Below, in pieces: positions 7,918 through 14,808 of a stretch of DNA of 17,327 nucleotides. This DNA comes from a bacterium. GTDB lineage: Bacteria; Patescibacteriota; Minisyncoccia; Minisyncoccales; JAGLPU01. The translations under genes and the position numbers were made by a program. Positions within the stretch are counted from its first letter, which is position 1. Each line of letters starts with the position of its first letter. The stretch covers positions 1 through 17,327 of the forward strand of contig JAUVEE010000009.1 of the NCBI GenBank assembly GCA_030594935.1. Reading direction: 5' to 3'. Under the pieces are notes generated by a model. It saw nothing but the letters and a program-made list of their open reading frames with translations. It was not told where the DNA came from and searched no databases.

Positions 7918-8646
7918 TTAAACGGATAAACCTCCATCAACGTTTATAACTGAACCGGTAATAAAGCTGGCTTGGTCCGAAGCCAAAAAAGCAACAGCAT
8001 CGGCAACTTCTTCCGGCTGGCCAAATCTGCCCAGAGAAGTCAGTTGTTTGATTGCTCCCGCCATCTGCGCTGGCAGATTTTCCGTCATTTTTGTGGCAAT
8101 AAAGCCCGGAGCAACCGCATTAACATTCACTCCCAGTTTTCCCACTTCCTTGCTTAAAGATTTGGTAAAGCCGATTATGCCCGCTTTGGCGGCGGCATAA
8201 TTGGTCTGGCCGAAGTTCCCCCTCTGTCCCACTACGGAAGAAATGTTAACTATCTTCCCCTGCTTTGACACGATCAAGGGCAAAGCTGCTTTAGCGCAAT
8301 TAAAAACTCCGGTCAAATTAATATCTATTACTCTTTGCCATTCTTCCTGAGTCATTTTCGCCAAAGTTCTATCTTGGCAAATTCCGGCATTATTCACCAG
8401 CACGTCTAATCCTCCGAATTCTTTGGCTATTTCAGCCATCATTTTTTCCACTTCTTCGTACTTGGAAACATCAGCCAAGAAATACTTTGTCTCTTTACCA
8501 ACCTCTTGCTGGGTTTTCTTTAAACTCTCTTCCTGGGAAGCAATATCATTTAAAGCCACTTTTGCGCCCAAGGAAGCAAACTTTAAGGCAATTGTTTTTC
8601 CTATGCCTTGAGAAGAACCAGTGATTAAAACTACTTTGTTTTTCAT
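7918..8646 (-). CDS. fabG: 3-oxoacyl-ACP/CoA reductase
   Basis: This 242-residue classical short-chain dehydrogenase is close in length to E. coli FabG. It has the cofactor loop TGSSQGIG at 9-16, NNAG near 85-88, and the catalytic tetrad N110, S137, Y150 and K154. PGFIATKMTE and the C-terminal VINVDGG are typical of FabG/PhaB. It reduces 3-oxoacyl thioesters to 3-hydroxyacyl thioesters, the first reduction of the elongation cycle. The residue pattern after the second strand (LNDI) leaves open NADH use rather than NADPH. The operon context, between bioY and cfa with the dehydratase/enoyl reductase fusion two genes later, supports a role in fatty-acid synthesis. A 47-bp gap to bioY is the longest gap in the operon. 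If the partner is the thiolase, it may act on acyl-CoA. Confidence 0.92.
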   Translation of the reverse strand: MKNKVVLITGSSQGIGKTIALKFASLGAKVALNDIASQEESLKKTQQEVGKETKYFLADVSKYEEVEKMMAEIAKEFGGLDVLVNNAGICQDRTLAKMTQEEWQRVIDINLTGVFNCAKAALPLIVSKQGKIVNISSVVGQRGNFGQTNYAAAKAGIIGFTKSLSKEVGKLGVNVNAVAPGFIATKMTENLPAQMAGAIKQLTSLGRFGQPEEVADAVAFLASDQASFITGSVINVDGGLSV

Positions 8647-8693
8647 ATTAATTTAGAATGCCGCGCTTTAAAAAACAGCAGCAATTCCATGAT

Positions 8694-9269
8694 TTAATTT
8701 TTATTCTTGATCAGCTTCCACCCCAAGGGCAGAGCTAATCCCGCTAATAATATTTTTAACAAGTCGCCGACAATAAAAGGGTAAAGTCCGACTACTAAAA
8801 CCGCTTCTATCCCGACAAACCGCGCCAGCCACAACAAGCCAAAAAAATAAAGAAAGACATTGCCGGCCAGCATTGCCAGCATTGCTGTCCCTATTTTTCT
8901 GTCCCAGCCCTTTTCCGCTAATCTTCCTATTATATAGGCAGCGACAATGAAACCAACGATGAAACCAAAAGTAGGAGATAAAATATATATTAGGCCTCCT
9001 CCTCGGGAAAACCAAGGAATGCCCACTAATCCTCCGACCAAGTAGACGGTTTGGGAAAGAGCTCCTCTTTTGCTGCCCAATAATACTCCGGCTAAAACTA
9101 CGGCAAAAGTCTGCATGGTTATTGGAATAGGGCCTATCTCCAAGCTCAGCTTGCTGCAAAGAGCGGTAATCACGGCAAAACTTAAAACCAAAGCAATGTT
9201 TTTAACCCGGCTGTCTATTTTAGGCAAAATAACATCTATAAAAACCGGCTGGATGGTTTGACTGTTCAT
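8694..9269 (-). CDS. bioY: BioY biotin transporter, substrate-binding membrane component
   Basis: This 191-residue hydrophobic protein has about six membrane segments and the BioY signature IGPIPITMQTFAVVLAGVLL near residues 46-65, followed by SKRGALSQTVYLVGGLVGIPWF and SPTFGFIVGF. A GLYPFIVGDLLKI segment lies close to the C-terminus. BioY proteins bind biotin as the S component of an ECF transporter, working with shared EcfA/EcfT subunits that are not in this window, or alone in some bacteria. Its ATG overlaps the stop of the preceding fusion gene (ATGA). Placement in the same operon as the biotin carboxyl carrier is a coherent pairing: the host probably scavenges biotin instead of making it and uses it for the carboxylase encoded downstream. 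Confidence 0.92.
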   Translation of the reverse strand: MNSQTIQPVFIDVILPKIDSRVKNIALVLSFAVITALCSKLSLEIGPIPITMQTFAVVLAGVLLGSKRGALSQTVYLVGGLVGIPWFSRGGGLIYILSPTFGFIVGFIVAAYIIGRLAEKGWDRKIGTAMLAMLAGNVFLYFFGLLWLARFVGIEAVLVVGLYPFIVGDLLKILLAGLALPLGWKLIKNKN

Positions 9270-10324
9270 ATTGATTCTATGTTAAACTGTACCTCTTTAA
9301 TTTTTCTTCCGGCGACAGGGATATTTTCTATTTTAGTTTTCTTCAAGTAGTTTGGCAAGGAATCAAGCAAGCAAATTTCGGCGAATACCCTGTCCATGTT
9401 TACCATATTATAGCTGGCCAGCACAAAACTCAAAAGAACTGTAAGCTTGTTCTTTTTCTGAACATTCATTGCTTCCCCGATAGTTAAAATGTTTTCAGGC
9501 AAAGATTTATTAATCTTAGTAAAAATCTGCTCGCTGGCAAAAAGATATTTCAAAGACAGATAAGAGCGTTTATTAAAAAATTTGAATATATTTTCCGTAG
9601 CGCCGGCCACGCCTAATTTAGGATGAAGGTTCAGGGTAGGCAGATTAATGATAACATCCTGATTATAAAGCTCGGCTGATATTTCAAAATTAAAACTATC
9701 CACTGTTTTGGCCACAAATTCGGTCTGAGCCAAATCCAGCAAGCTGACTTTGTTCTCGCTGCACACTTGCAAAAACTGGCTCTTTTGGGCGGAGGCTTCA
9801 ATAGGAACTTCATCAAAGCTTTGGCCGGCGACTTTAATGTTCTCTGACTTGGCTCCTTTTTTAATTAAAAACTTAATCACTGTATTCAAAACCTGCGGAT
9901 TGGTATTCTCTCCCAGATAAGGATGGGCCGGAACAAACAAAGTGGGCAGGATAATAATCTTTGAGTCTTGGTTCACTTTAATTCCGCCAATTAATTCAAC
10001 TGCTTTTTCAATCGCCTCCAGAATGTCGTACTTAACCCGCCAAATAGCCACTGCTTCCGAAGAACTTTCCGGCTTAAAGCTCACTTCTTCCCCTATCTTA
10101 TACTCTTCAACTGATTTTTGCGCCCATCTATTGCCGCTCTCATCTTCTAAAACCAAAACGAAATAAGGCACCTTAGGGTGCGTTAACGTGGGAATAGTCA
10201 CCCGGGAAACGCCAATTACTTTTGCCTTGTTTGATTTTATTCTCTCAAGCTCCAGAAAACAATTAGGGCATTTAATGATTGGCTGTTGCCAGCAAGATTT
10301 ACATTTGGGACATTGATAAAACAT
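9266..10324 (-). CDS. Zinc-ribbon/OB-fold (DUF35-like) protein fused to a DUF362-like domain
   Basis: This is a 352-residue protein of two parts. Residues 1-90 start with a zinc ribbon (C5, C8, C19, C22, with an extra C11) followed by a short beta-rich region with PYFVLVLEDESG and YKIGEEVSF. This resembles DUF35 proteins, which in archaea bridge acetoacetyl-CoA thiolase and HMG-CoA synthase. Residues about 100-345 resemble DUF362: ILPTLFVPAHPYLGENTNPQ, IKKGAKSENIKVAG and DVIINLPTLNLH followed by a Gly-rich AGATENIF segment. No ferredoxin-type Cys cluster is seen after it, unlike many DUF362 proteins. It sits 2 bp from uppS and overlaps bioY by 4 bp. The biochemical role is unknown. One possibility is a scaffold or acyl-CoA-handling partner for the thiolase encoded at 12087-13211. 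Domain assignments are by eye and moderately sure. Confidence 0.6.
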   Translation of the reverse strand: MFYQCPKCKSCWQQPIIKCPNCFLELERIKSNKAKVIGVSRVTIPTLTHPKVPYFVLVLEDESGNRWAQKSVEEYKIGEEVSFKPESSSEAVAIWRVKYDILEAIEKAVELIGGIKVNQDSKIIILPTLFVPAHPYLGENTNPQVLNTVIKFLIKKGAKSENIKVAGQSFDEVPIEASAQKSQFLQVCSENKVSLLDLAQTEFVAKTVDSFNFEISAELYNQDVIINLPTLNLHPKLGVAGATENIFKFFNKRSYLSLKYLFASEQIFTKINKSLPENILTIGEAMNVQKKNKLTVLLSFVLASYNMVNMDRVFAEICLLDSLPNYLKKTKIENIPVAGRKIKEVQFNIESI

Positions 10325-10326
10325 AT

Positions 10327-11043
10327 TTATTTTCCGAGCCGTCTTTCTCTATTTAAATAATTATTAACAGCTTCTTTGAATTCTTCAACAGTAAACTCAG
10401 GAAAAAGAGTATCAGTGAAATAAAGCTGGGAATAAGCGATGTCCCACATCATGAAACCAGCTGACAAATGAGGGTCTTTTTTACAGCCGGTTCTAATCAC
10501 TAAATCAACCGGGGGCAAATCTTTGGTCCAGAGACTCTCTTTGATTAAATCTTCAGTAACTGTTATTTCCTTTTCCCTGCTCATCCGAGCAATCCTCTGG
10601 CAGCAGGAGACCATTTCGCTTGTTCCGTCATAAGCCAGCAGAAAAGTTAAAAAATGCTGGTCGTAGTTTTTGGTTTCTTCTATTCCTCGCTTGATTATTT
10701 TTTGTGTTCCCGCCGGCAAAATCTCTTCCCATAAACCAAGCGCGCTTATCCTTACCTTATTCTCGTGAATTCTCTTATCTTTTAAAATTCTCTTAAAATG
10801 TTCATCGTATGCTTTAAATAAAAAATCCACCTCCTTTTTGGGACGCTTGGTCAAATTATCCACAGAACCTCCCCAAAAAGTAATATAGGGAACTTCTATT
10901 TCAGCCCAATTGCTTAAAATTTTCTCAAAAGCTTTTGCTCCCGCCTGATGGCCTATCCAAGGCAAAAAACCTCTTTCTTTTGCCCAGCGCCTATTCCCGT
11001 CAGGAATTAAAGCAATATGAGAAATAACAGTTTTTTCTTCCAT
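10327..11043 (-). CDS. uppS: Isoprenyl (undecaprenyl-type) diphosphate synthase
   Basis: This 238-residue cis-prenyltransferase condenses isopentenyl diphosphate onto an allylic primer to make the polyprenyl carrier lipid for cell-envelope synthesis. The motif IPDGNRRWAK at 13-22 contains the catalytic Asp15. RPKKEVDFL lies near 68-76, and VIRTGCKKDPHLSAGFMMWD followed by YSQLYFTD is the usual C-terminal substrate-binding block (RTGGE.RLSNFL in most members). The region WGGSVDNLTKR replaces the common YAFSTENW and looks divergent. Product length cannot be told from this. It is the first gene of the lipid operon, transcribed away from the CoA gene. Candidate promoter elements lie at 11107-11135, and a TATAAT at 11047-11052 stands only 3 nt from the ATG. 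Confidence 0.9.
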   Translation of the reverse strand: MEEKTVISHIALIPDGNRRWAKERGFLPWIGHQAGAKAFEKILSNWAEIEVPYITFWGGSVDNLTKRPKKEVDFLFKAYDEHFKRILKDKRIHENKVRISALGLWEEILPAGTQKIIKRGIEETKNYDQHFLTFLLAYDGTSEMVSCCQRIARMSREKEITVTEDLIKESLWTKDLPPVDLVIRTGCKKDPHLSAGFMMWDIAYSQLYFTDTLFPEFTVEEFKEAVNNYLNRERRLGK

Positions 11044-11106
11044 TCTATTATACAGATTAGTTTACTACTTTTTCAGAAAACATCAAGTAAATTTCTCTTC
11101 TATTAT

Positions 11107-11135
11107 AGTATATTACAGACTAGGAAAAGAAACAA
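11107..11135 (-). promoter_or_regulatory. Candidate sigma70-type promoter of the uppS lipid operon
   Basis: On the minus strand a TTGTTT (11130-11135) is followed after 17 bp by TATACT (11107-11112), itself overlapped by a TATAAT (11102-11107). This gives a 5' leader of roughly 55 nt before the uppS ATG at 11043. A further TATAAT at 11047-11052 could drive an almost leaderless transcript but has no good -35 box. The region is A/T-rich and shared with the divergent CoA gene. Confidence 0.45.
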
Positions 11136-11140
11136 TTCTT

Positions 11141-11169
11141 TTGACTAATGTTTTTTTTAGGAATAAAAT
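11141..11169 (+). promoter_or_regulatory. sigma70-type promoter of the CoA-biosynthesis fusion gene, probably leaderless
   Basis: TTGACT (11141-11146) and TAAAAT (11164-11169) are separated by exactly 17 bp. The ATG of the gene starts at 11176, leaving 6 nt after the -10 box, so transcription should begin at or within a base or two of the start codon. No Shine-Dalgarno sequence can fit. Confidence 0.7.
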
Positions 11170-11175
11170 AAAGAT

Positions 11176-12090
11176 ATGAAAACACTATTTTTAACAAATA
11201 AGCTGAGAACAAAATTGGAGAAACCTTTGAGCTTCGCTCTTTTGGGAAAAAAGAAAGAAGTGAGCCAAAAATTGGCCGGCTTTTTAAAAAAGAAAAAACA
11301 GGGAAAAATAATCACTGTTGGCGATTATTGCTCTTCCTGCCTGCCCTCGAATGTTAAAATTTTTGACGGCAGAATTAATAGGAATAAAAAGGTTGCTTTG
11401 CAGGGATTTTCTCTTTCCTGCTTCAATCCCCCGGCTTCAATAGATAAAGGCGTTTGGAAAATCTTAAAACAAGCAATAAAAAAGGAAGCAAATGTCTTTA
11501 TTGAAGGAGAAGAGGATTTATTGGTGCTCCCCTGTATAATCCTGGCCCAGCCAAAAGACTTGATAATATACGGCCTGCCCAAGAAAGGAATTTGTGTTAT
11601 TGAAGTTTCCGAACAGATAAAGAAGATAATCGAAAAGATTTTAGCAGAGTTCAAAACGGAAAAATACAAGAAAATTGTGGTGGGCGGGACTTTCGACCGG
11701 CTGCACAACGGACACCGCTATCTTTTGTCTATGGCCAAACACTACGGGAAAAAGCTGATTATCGGGCTTTGTTCCGATAAAATGGTCAAAAAAAGAAAAC
11801 AAGACTGGCAAAAAATCCAATCTTATGTCCAAAGAGAGAAAACAATCAAAAGCTATTTAAAGAGAATAAAGCTATCTCACAGCATAACCAAGCTGGAAAA
11901 TGTTTTGGGTCCGGCAGCTGAAAACGCTGACACAGAAGCGATCTTGCTGACTGAAGATACTTTAAAAAACGGATTGAAAATAAACAAGATAAGAAGGGAA
12001 AAGAGGTTAAAAGAGCTTGACTATATCGTGCTTCCCTACTTTCTAGACTGCCACAATAAAAAGATCTCCAGTAGAAACAGAAGAAATTAA
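11176..12090 (+). CDS. Archaeal-type GTP-dependent dephospho-CoA kinase fused to phosphopantetheine adenylyltransferase
   Basis: This 304-residue protein joins the last two steps of CoA synthesis. Residues 1-158 match the DUF359 family, shown in Thermococcus to be a GTP-dependent dephospho-CoA kinase. It has VGDYCSS near 48-54, a KIFDGRINRN segment near 61-70, and the diagnostic GEEDLLVLPCIILA at 111-124, including the Asp114 region. Residues 165-304 are an archaeal/eukaryotic-type nucleotidyltransferase with VGGTFDRLHNGH (H177, H180) and a conserved ENADTEAILLTEDT. The usual C-terminal ISSTRIR is altered to ISSRNRRN and the protein ends there, so the last helix is shortened or degenerate. 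The order is kinase first, adenylyltransferase second. Its TAA shares a TTAA palindrome with the convergent thiolase stop. Bacteria normally use CoaD and CoaE of other families. Confidence 0.82.
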   Translation: MKTLFLTNKLRTKLEKPLSFALLGKKKEVSQKLAGFLKKKKQGKIITVGDYCSSCLPSNVKIFDGRINRNKKVALQGFSLSCFNPPASIDKGVWKILKQAIKKEANVFIEGEEDLLVLPCIILAQPKDLIIYGLPKKGICVIEVSEQIKKIIEKILAEFKTEKYKKIVVGGTFDRLHNGHRYLLSMAKHYGKKLIIGLCSDKMVKKRKQDWQKIQSYVQREKTIKSYLKRIKLSHSITKLENVLGPAAENADTEAILLTEDTLKNGLKINKIRREKRLKELDYIVLPYFLDCHNKKISSRNRRN

Positions 12091-13211
12091 ACTTTCTTCA
12101 GAATATGCACCGTGCAGCTGCCCCCGGCTCCGCCGATATTATGGCAAAGCCCTATTTTCGGAGCTGTTTTTACCTGCCTGGCCCCGCATTCTCCGCGCAA
12201 TTGCTTGGTGATTTCGTATACTTGGGCCAAGCCGGTTACTGAAATAGGATGACCCTTGGCTTTAAGCCCGCCAGAGCAATTAATCGGCAAAGCGCCGTCT
12301 AAATTGACTTTGCCTTCCCTAATTAATTCCGCTCCTTTGCCTTCCGGAGCAAAACCCAAATCTTCATAAGAAAACAGCTCCACTGAAGTAAAAGCATCGT
12401 GTATTTCAGCTACATCAATATCTTTCGGCTGCAAACCTGCTTGAGCAAAAGCTGTTTTGGCCGCTAATTGAGTAGCCTTGAAATGAGTAATGTCTTCTCT
12501 TGAAAAAGTCAGCAAATAATCAGTGGCAAAGCCAGAACCAATAACTTCAACATCGCTTTTTTCCTGGGAAACAATTGCCGCCGCTCCCCCGTTAAGCGAC
12601 AAAGAACAGTCCATTAAGCGCAAAGGCGAAGCAACCGTGGGCGAGGCTTTAATTTTCTCCAAAGGAACCGGACGCTGGTAATAATAAGCCTTGGGATTTA
12701 AAGCCGCGTTTTGATGGTTCTTAAAAGCTATTAAAGACAGATCATCCAAAGTGCTGCCATATTTATTCATATACTGCTGGGCAACCAGGGCGTTTTGCAC
12801 CGGGAAAAGCATTCCTTCCGGCTGTTCAATAACCCTTTCCGCGGCCGATAAAATCCAATCCACCGTGACTTCGCTGCGGCCGTCAACAATCTTTTCTCCG
12901 CTCAGCGCCAGAATATTCTTAAGCCCGCTAAGATGATTGGCATTCCAGAAAGCCACTCCGCCGCCTCCGCAGACAGAAGTCATTTCAATAATGGGAACAT
13001 TCGTTTTAAATAAATCTGAAAGCAAAGAAACCTTATGGGTTTGATGCTCTCCTCCGGCGGCAGAAGACATGCCGGTAAGAATAATCATATCAATATCCGA
13101 TGCTTTCATTTTAGCGTCTTCCAGCGCTTCAAGAGCGGCTTCATAAGCAAATTCCCACCAGTGTTTCTGGGAGTAATCAAATTTTGTCATTCCTACGCCT
13201 TTAATAAACAT
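12087..13211 (-). CDS. SCPx-type acetyl-CoA C-acyltransferase (thiolase), archaeal-like
   Basis: This 374-residue thiolase is of the sterol-carrier-protein-x-like branch common in archaea. The nucleophilic Cys is likely C81 in MTSVCGGGG. HDAFTSVELFSYEDLGF (H271) and NCSGGLKAKGHP (H321) match the family's substrate and catalytic blocks. GLCHNIGGAGGSC closes the active site. It could cleave 3-oxoacyl-CoA or, run in reverse, condense two acyl-CoA units. In archaea this family feeds acetoacetyl-CoA to HMG-CoA synthase with a DUF35 partner. No HMG-CoA synthase is visible here, but a DUF35-like domain is encoded at 9266-10324. No FabF, FabH or FabB is seen, so this is the only carbon-carbon bond-forming candidate for acyl chains in the window. 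It lies 15 bp after the CarS-like gene and has its own promoter-like sequence. Confidence 0.85.
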   Translation of the reverse strand: MFIKGVGMTKFDYSQKHWWEFAYEAALEALEDAKMKASDIDMIILTGMSSAAGGEHQTHKVSLLSDLFKTNVPIIEMTSVCGGGGVAFWNANHLSGLKNILALSGEKIVDGRSEVTVDWILSAAERVIEQPEGMLFPVQNALVAQQYMNKYGSTLDDLSLIAFKNHQNAALNPKAYYYQRPVPLEKIKASPTVASPLRLMDCSLSLNGGAAAIVSQEKSDVEVIGSGFATDYLLTFSREDITHFKATQLAAKTAFAQAGLQPKDIDVAEIHDAFTSVELFSYEDLGFAPEGKGAELIREGKVNLDGALPINCSGGLKAKGHPISVTGLAQVYEITKQLRGECGARQVKTAPKIGLCHNIGGAGGSCTVHILKKV

Positions 13212-13218
13212 AATATCT

Positions 13219-13247
13219 TTTATAGCCTACCATTTGCTGTTATGCAA
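13219..13247 (-). promoter_or_regulatory. Candidate leaderless promoter of the thiolase gene
   Basis: TTGCAT (13242-13247, inside the end of the CarS-like gene) and TATAAA (13219-13224) are spaced by 17 bp. Seven nucleotides separate the -10 box from the thiolase ATG at 13211. The -35 box is a weak match and the -10 box is good. Confidence 0.45.
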
Positions 13248-13772
13248 CCCCAGCCAATAACCCAGCCGGTTAAAAGCCACGTGCAGAAAAAAGGTTGCCA
13301 CAAAAATGGTAAGCCAAACTTTAAGCTCTAATATTAAAAAGGGAACTAAGAATAAATAAGCGCCGATTACATAATCGGTCTGGTCAAAAGGAAGCCATTT
13401 TTCTCCCGGAACCAATCTTATTCTCCGTTTAAAAAAACTAAACAAGAGGTCCCCGAATACTGCTCCGCCGGACAATAAGAAACCAAATAAAATAATATTG
13501 ATTTGGCTGTAATCAAACAAGCTAATTTCTTGAATAAAAGAAAACTGGTAAAGCCAGAGTTGAAGACAAACAGCAGAAAATCCCGCTAAAAAGCCAAACA
13601 CCACTCCCCGCCAGGTCTTATGAGAGCCTAATATCCTCTTTCCCTGAAAGCTACAGCCAAAATCAACCGGACTGCCCAAAATATTTATTTTCCTGACCAA
13701 GGGAGGAGTCATATTAGCTAGATAGGCAGGCAGGAAAAAGTAAAGACAGGATAGGAAAAATTGGATATCCAT
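13227..13772 (-). CDS. CarS-like CDP-lipid synthase (CDP-archaeol synthase family)
   Basis: This 181-residue integral membrane protein has about five hydrophobic segments. It carries the hallmarks of the CarS family: LPAYLANMTPPLV near 14-26, SPVDFG with GKRILGSHKTWRG near 44-56, GAVFGDLLFSFFKRR, and PFDQTDYVIGA near 123-133. Characterised CarS transfers CMP from CTP to unsaturated archaetidic acid, and the family is related to bacterial CdsA. In this bacterial setting, beside two PlsC acyltransferases and with no CdsA in view, a reasonable inference is that it activates phosphatidate to CDP-diacylglycerol, or activates another isoprenoid or acyl phosphate lipid. It is divergent from the SDR gene (45-bp shared promoter region) and followed by the thiolase. 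The family call is strong; the substrate is inferred. Confidence 0.82.
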   Translation of the reverse strand: MDIQFFLSCLYFFLPAYLANMTPPLVRKINILGSPVDFGCSFQGKRILGSHKTWRGVVFGFLAGFSAVCLQLWLYQFSFIQEISLFDYSQINIILFGFLLSGGAVFGDLLFSFFKRRIRLVPGEKWLPFDQTDYVIGAYLFLVPFLILELKVWLTIFVATFFLHVAFNRLGYWLGLHNSKW

Positions 13773-13780
13773 ACAAGGTT

Positions 13781-13809
13781 ATGATAAGATAAAAACAATA
13801 ATAATTCAA
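13781..13809 (-). promoter_or_regulatory. Candidate leaderless promoter of the CarS-like gene
   Basis: In the 45-bp divergent gap, minus-strand TTGAAT (13804-13809) and TATCAT (13781-13786) are exactly 17 bp apart. The -10 box ends 8 nt before the ATG at 13772, so the transcript would start at or next to the start codon. Confidence 0.55.
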
Positions 13810-13817
13810 GCAAGAAT

Positions 13818-14780
13818 ATGAAAATATTAGTTACCGGCGCCACCGGCTTCCTGGGCCGACACCTTGTCAAGAGACTGTTAAAAGAAGGACACTCTGTCCG
13901 TATTTTCAAGGAAAAAGGCGCTGATTCAAATTTTTCAGGAGAAACAGCAACCGGAGACATTAGAAATCCGGAAGAAGTGAACAAAGCAATTAAGGGCTGT
14001 GAAATTGTTTTCCATTTAGTGGGACTGGTTTCTTATTGGAGCAAGCTCAATCCCCTGCAATATGATATTAATGTTAAGGGCACTAAAAATATAGTGGCTG
14101 CTTGTTTGGCTAACAAAGTAGCCAAATTAATTTATGTCAGCTCAACTGTGGCAGTGGGAACCGCTCAAGGCCTGGCAGACGAACAAACCCCTTACAACCT
14201 CTCCTCTTTGAAAATCAGCTATTGCGACACTAAATTCCTCGCAGAAAAAGAAATCAATAAAGGAAGAGAAAAAGGGCTGAACGCCGTTATTCTCTGTCCC
14301 GGCTCAATGTACGGAGAGGGAGATATAAGAAAGATCAGGAGCGACCTGACTTTTGATTTTAAATTCCCTTTTAACCTCTTGTATATTTCCGGCGGACTGG
14401 GAGTGGTTGACGTGGAAGACGTGGTGGAGGGACTAATCCAGGCCTGGAAAAAAGAAACCAAAGGAGAGAGATATATTTTAGTGGGAGAAAATCTCAGCTT
14501 TTATCAAATCAGAAAAACCATAGCCCAAGCTTTAAACAAAAGACCCCCTTTTCTTTGCCTGCCCAACTGGTTTTTATTCCTGCTTTCTTATTTATTTTTA
14601 GCAATCTCCTTTTTCACCGGGAAAAAACCGAAATTAACTCCGGAAATGGTTAAATTCAATAAAATTAATTTCTTTTTCTCCAATGAAAAAGCAAAAAGGG
14701 AATTAGGGATAAATTTTAAGCCATTTAAGGAATCAGCTGCCAAAGCAGTAAAATGGTATCAAGACAACGGCTATTTATAG
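13818..14780 (+). CDS. NAD-dependent epimerase/dehydratase family protein (extended SDR, HpnA / dihydroflavonol-reductase-like)
   Basis: This 320-residue extended short-chain dehydrogenase has the nucleotide loop TGATGFLG at 6-13, GDIRNPEEV near 46-54, the strand YVSSTVAVG at 106-114, and the catalytic pair Y135/K139 in YCDTK. Relatives include the hopanoid-associated HpnA-type, dihydroflavonol reductase and 3-beta-hydroxysteroid dehydrogenase groups, which reduce ketones or epimerise sugars using NAD(P). A hydrophobic stretch around 245-268 is long enough to touch or cross a membrane, consistent with a lipid-like substrate. It is divergently transcribed from the CarS-like gene and is followed by a tandem 11-bp repeat and a strong terminator, so it is a single-gene unit. 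The substrate is unknown, and a role in the neighbouring lipid pathway is only suggested by position. Confidence 0.78.
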   Translation: MKILVTGATGFLGRHLVKRLLKEGHSVRIFKEKGADSNFSGETATGDIRNPEEVNKAIKGCEIVFHLVGLVSYWSKLNPLQYDINVKGTKNIVAACLANKVAKLIYVSSTVAVGTAQGLADEQTPYNLSSLKISYCDTKFLAEKEINKGREKGLNAVILCPGSMYGEGDIRKIRSDLTFDFKFPFNLLYISGGLGVVDVEDVVEGLIQAWKKETKGERYILVGENLSFYQIRKTIAQALNKRPPFLCLPNWFLFLLSYLFLAISFFTGKKPKLTPEMVKFNKINFFFSNEKAKRELGINFKPFKESAAKAVKWYQDNGYL

Positions 14781-14781
14781 G

Positions 14782-14803
14782 GGTGTGACAAAGGTGTGAC
14801 AAA
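14782..14803 (+). repeat. Tandem direct repeat of 11 bp directly after the SDR stop codon
   Basis: The unit GGTGTGACAAA occurs twice head to tail, starting two bases after the TAG at 14778-14780 and ending just before the terminator stem. There are only two copies, with no mismatches. It has no coding role. It could be a protein-binding site or a chance duplication. Confidence 0.6.
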
Positions 14804-14808
14804 AGACA

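Noticed and set aside
8643..8690. 15-codon minus-strand micro-ORF bridging bioY and fabG with an ATGA overlap
   Set aside because: It is too short for coding evidence, has no recognisable motif and no ribosome-binding site. It may be chance, though it could couple translation.
8701..9159. 152-codon minus-strand frame inside bioY
   Set aside because: It is an alternative-frame shadow of bioY, which has strong family motifs in its own frame.
11176..13772. Archaeal (DPANN) host, suggested by the CoA fusion, thiolase and CarS-like genes
   Set aside because: The class II HD-domain CCA enzyme, bacterial tRNA-Pro C1:G72, sigma70-like promoters, BioY and rho-independent terminators all point to a bacterium.
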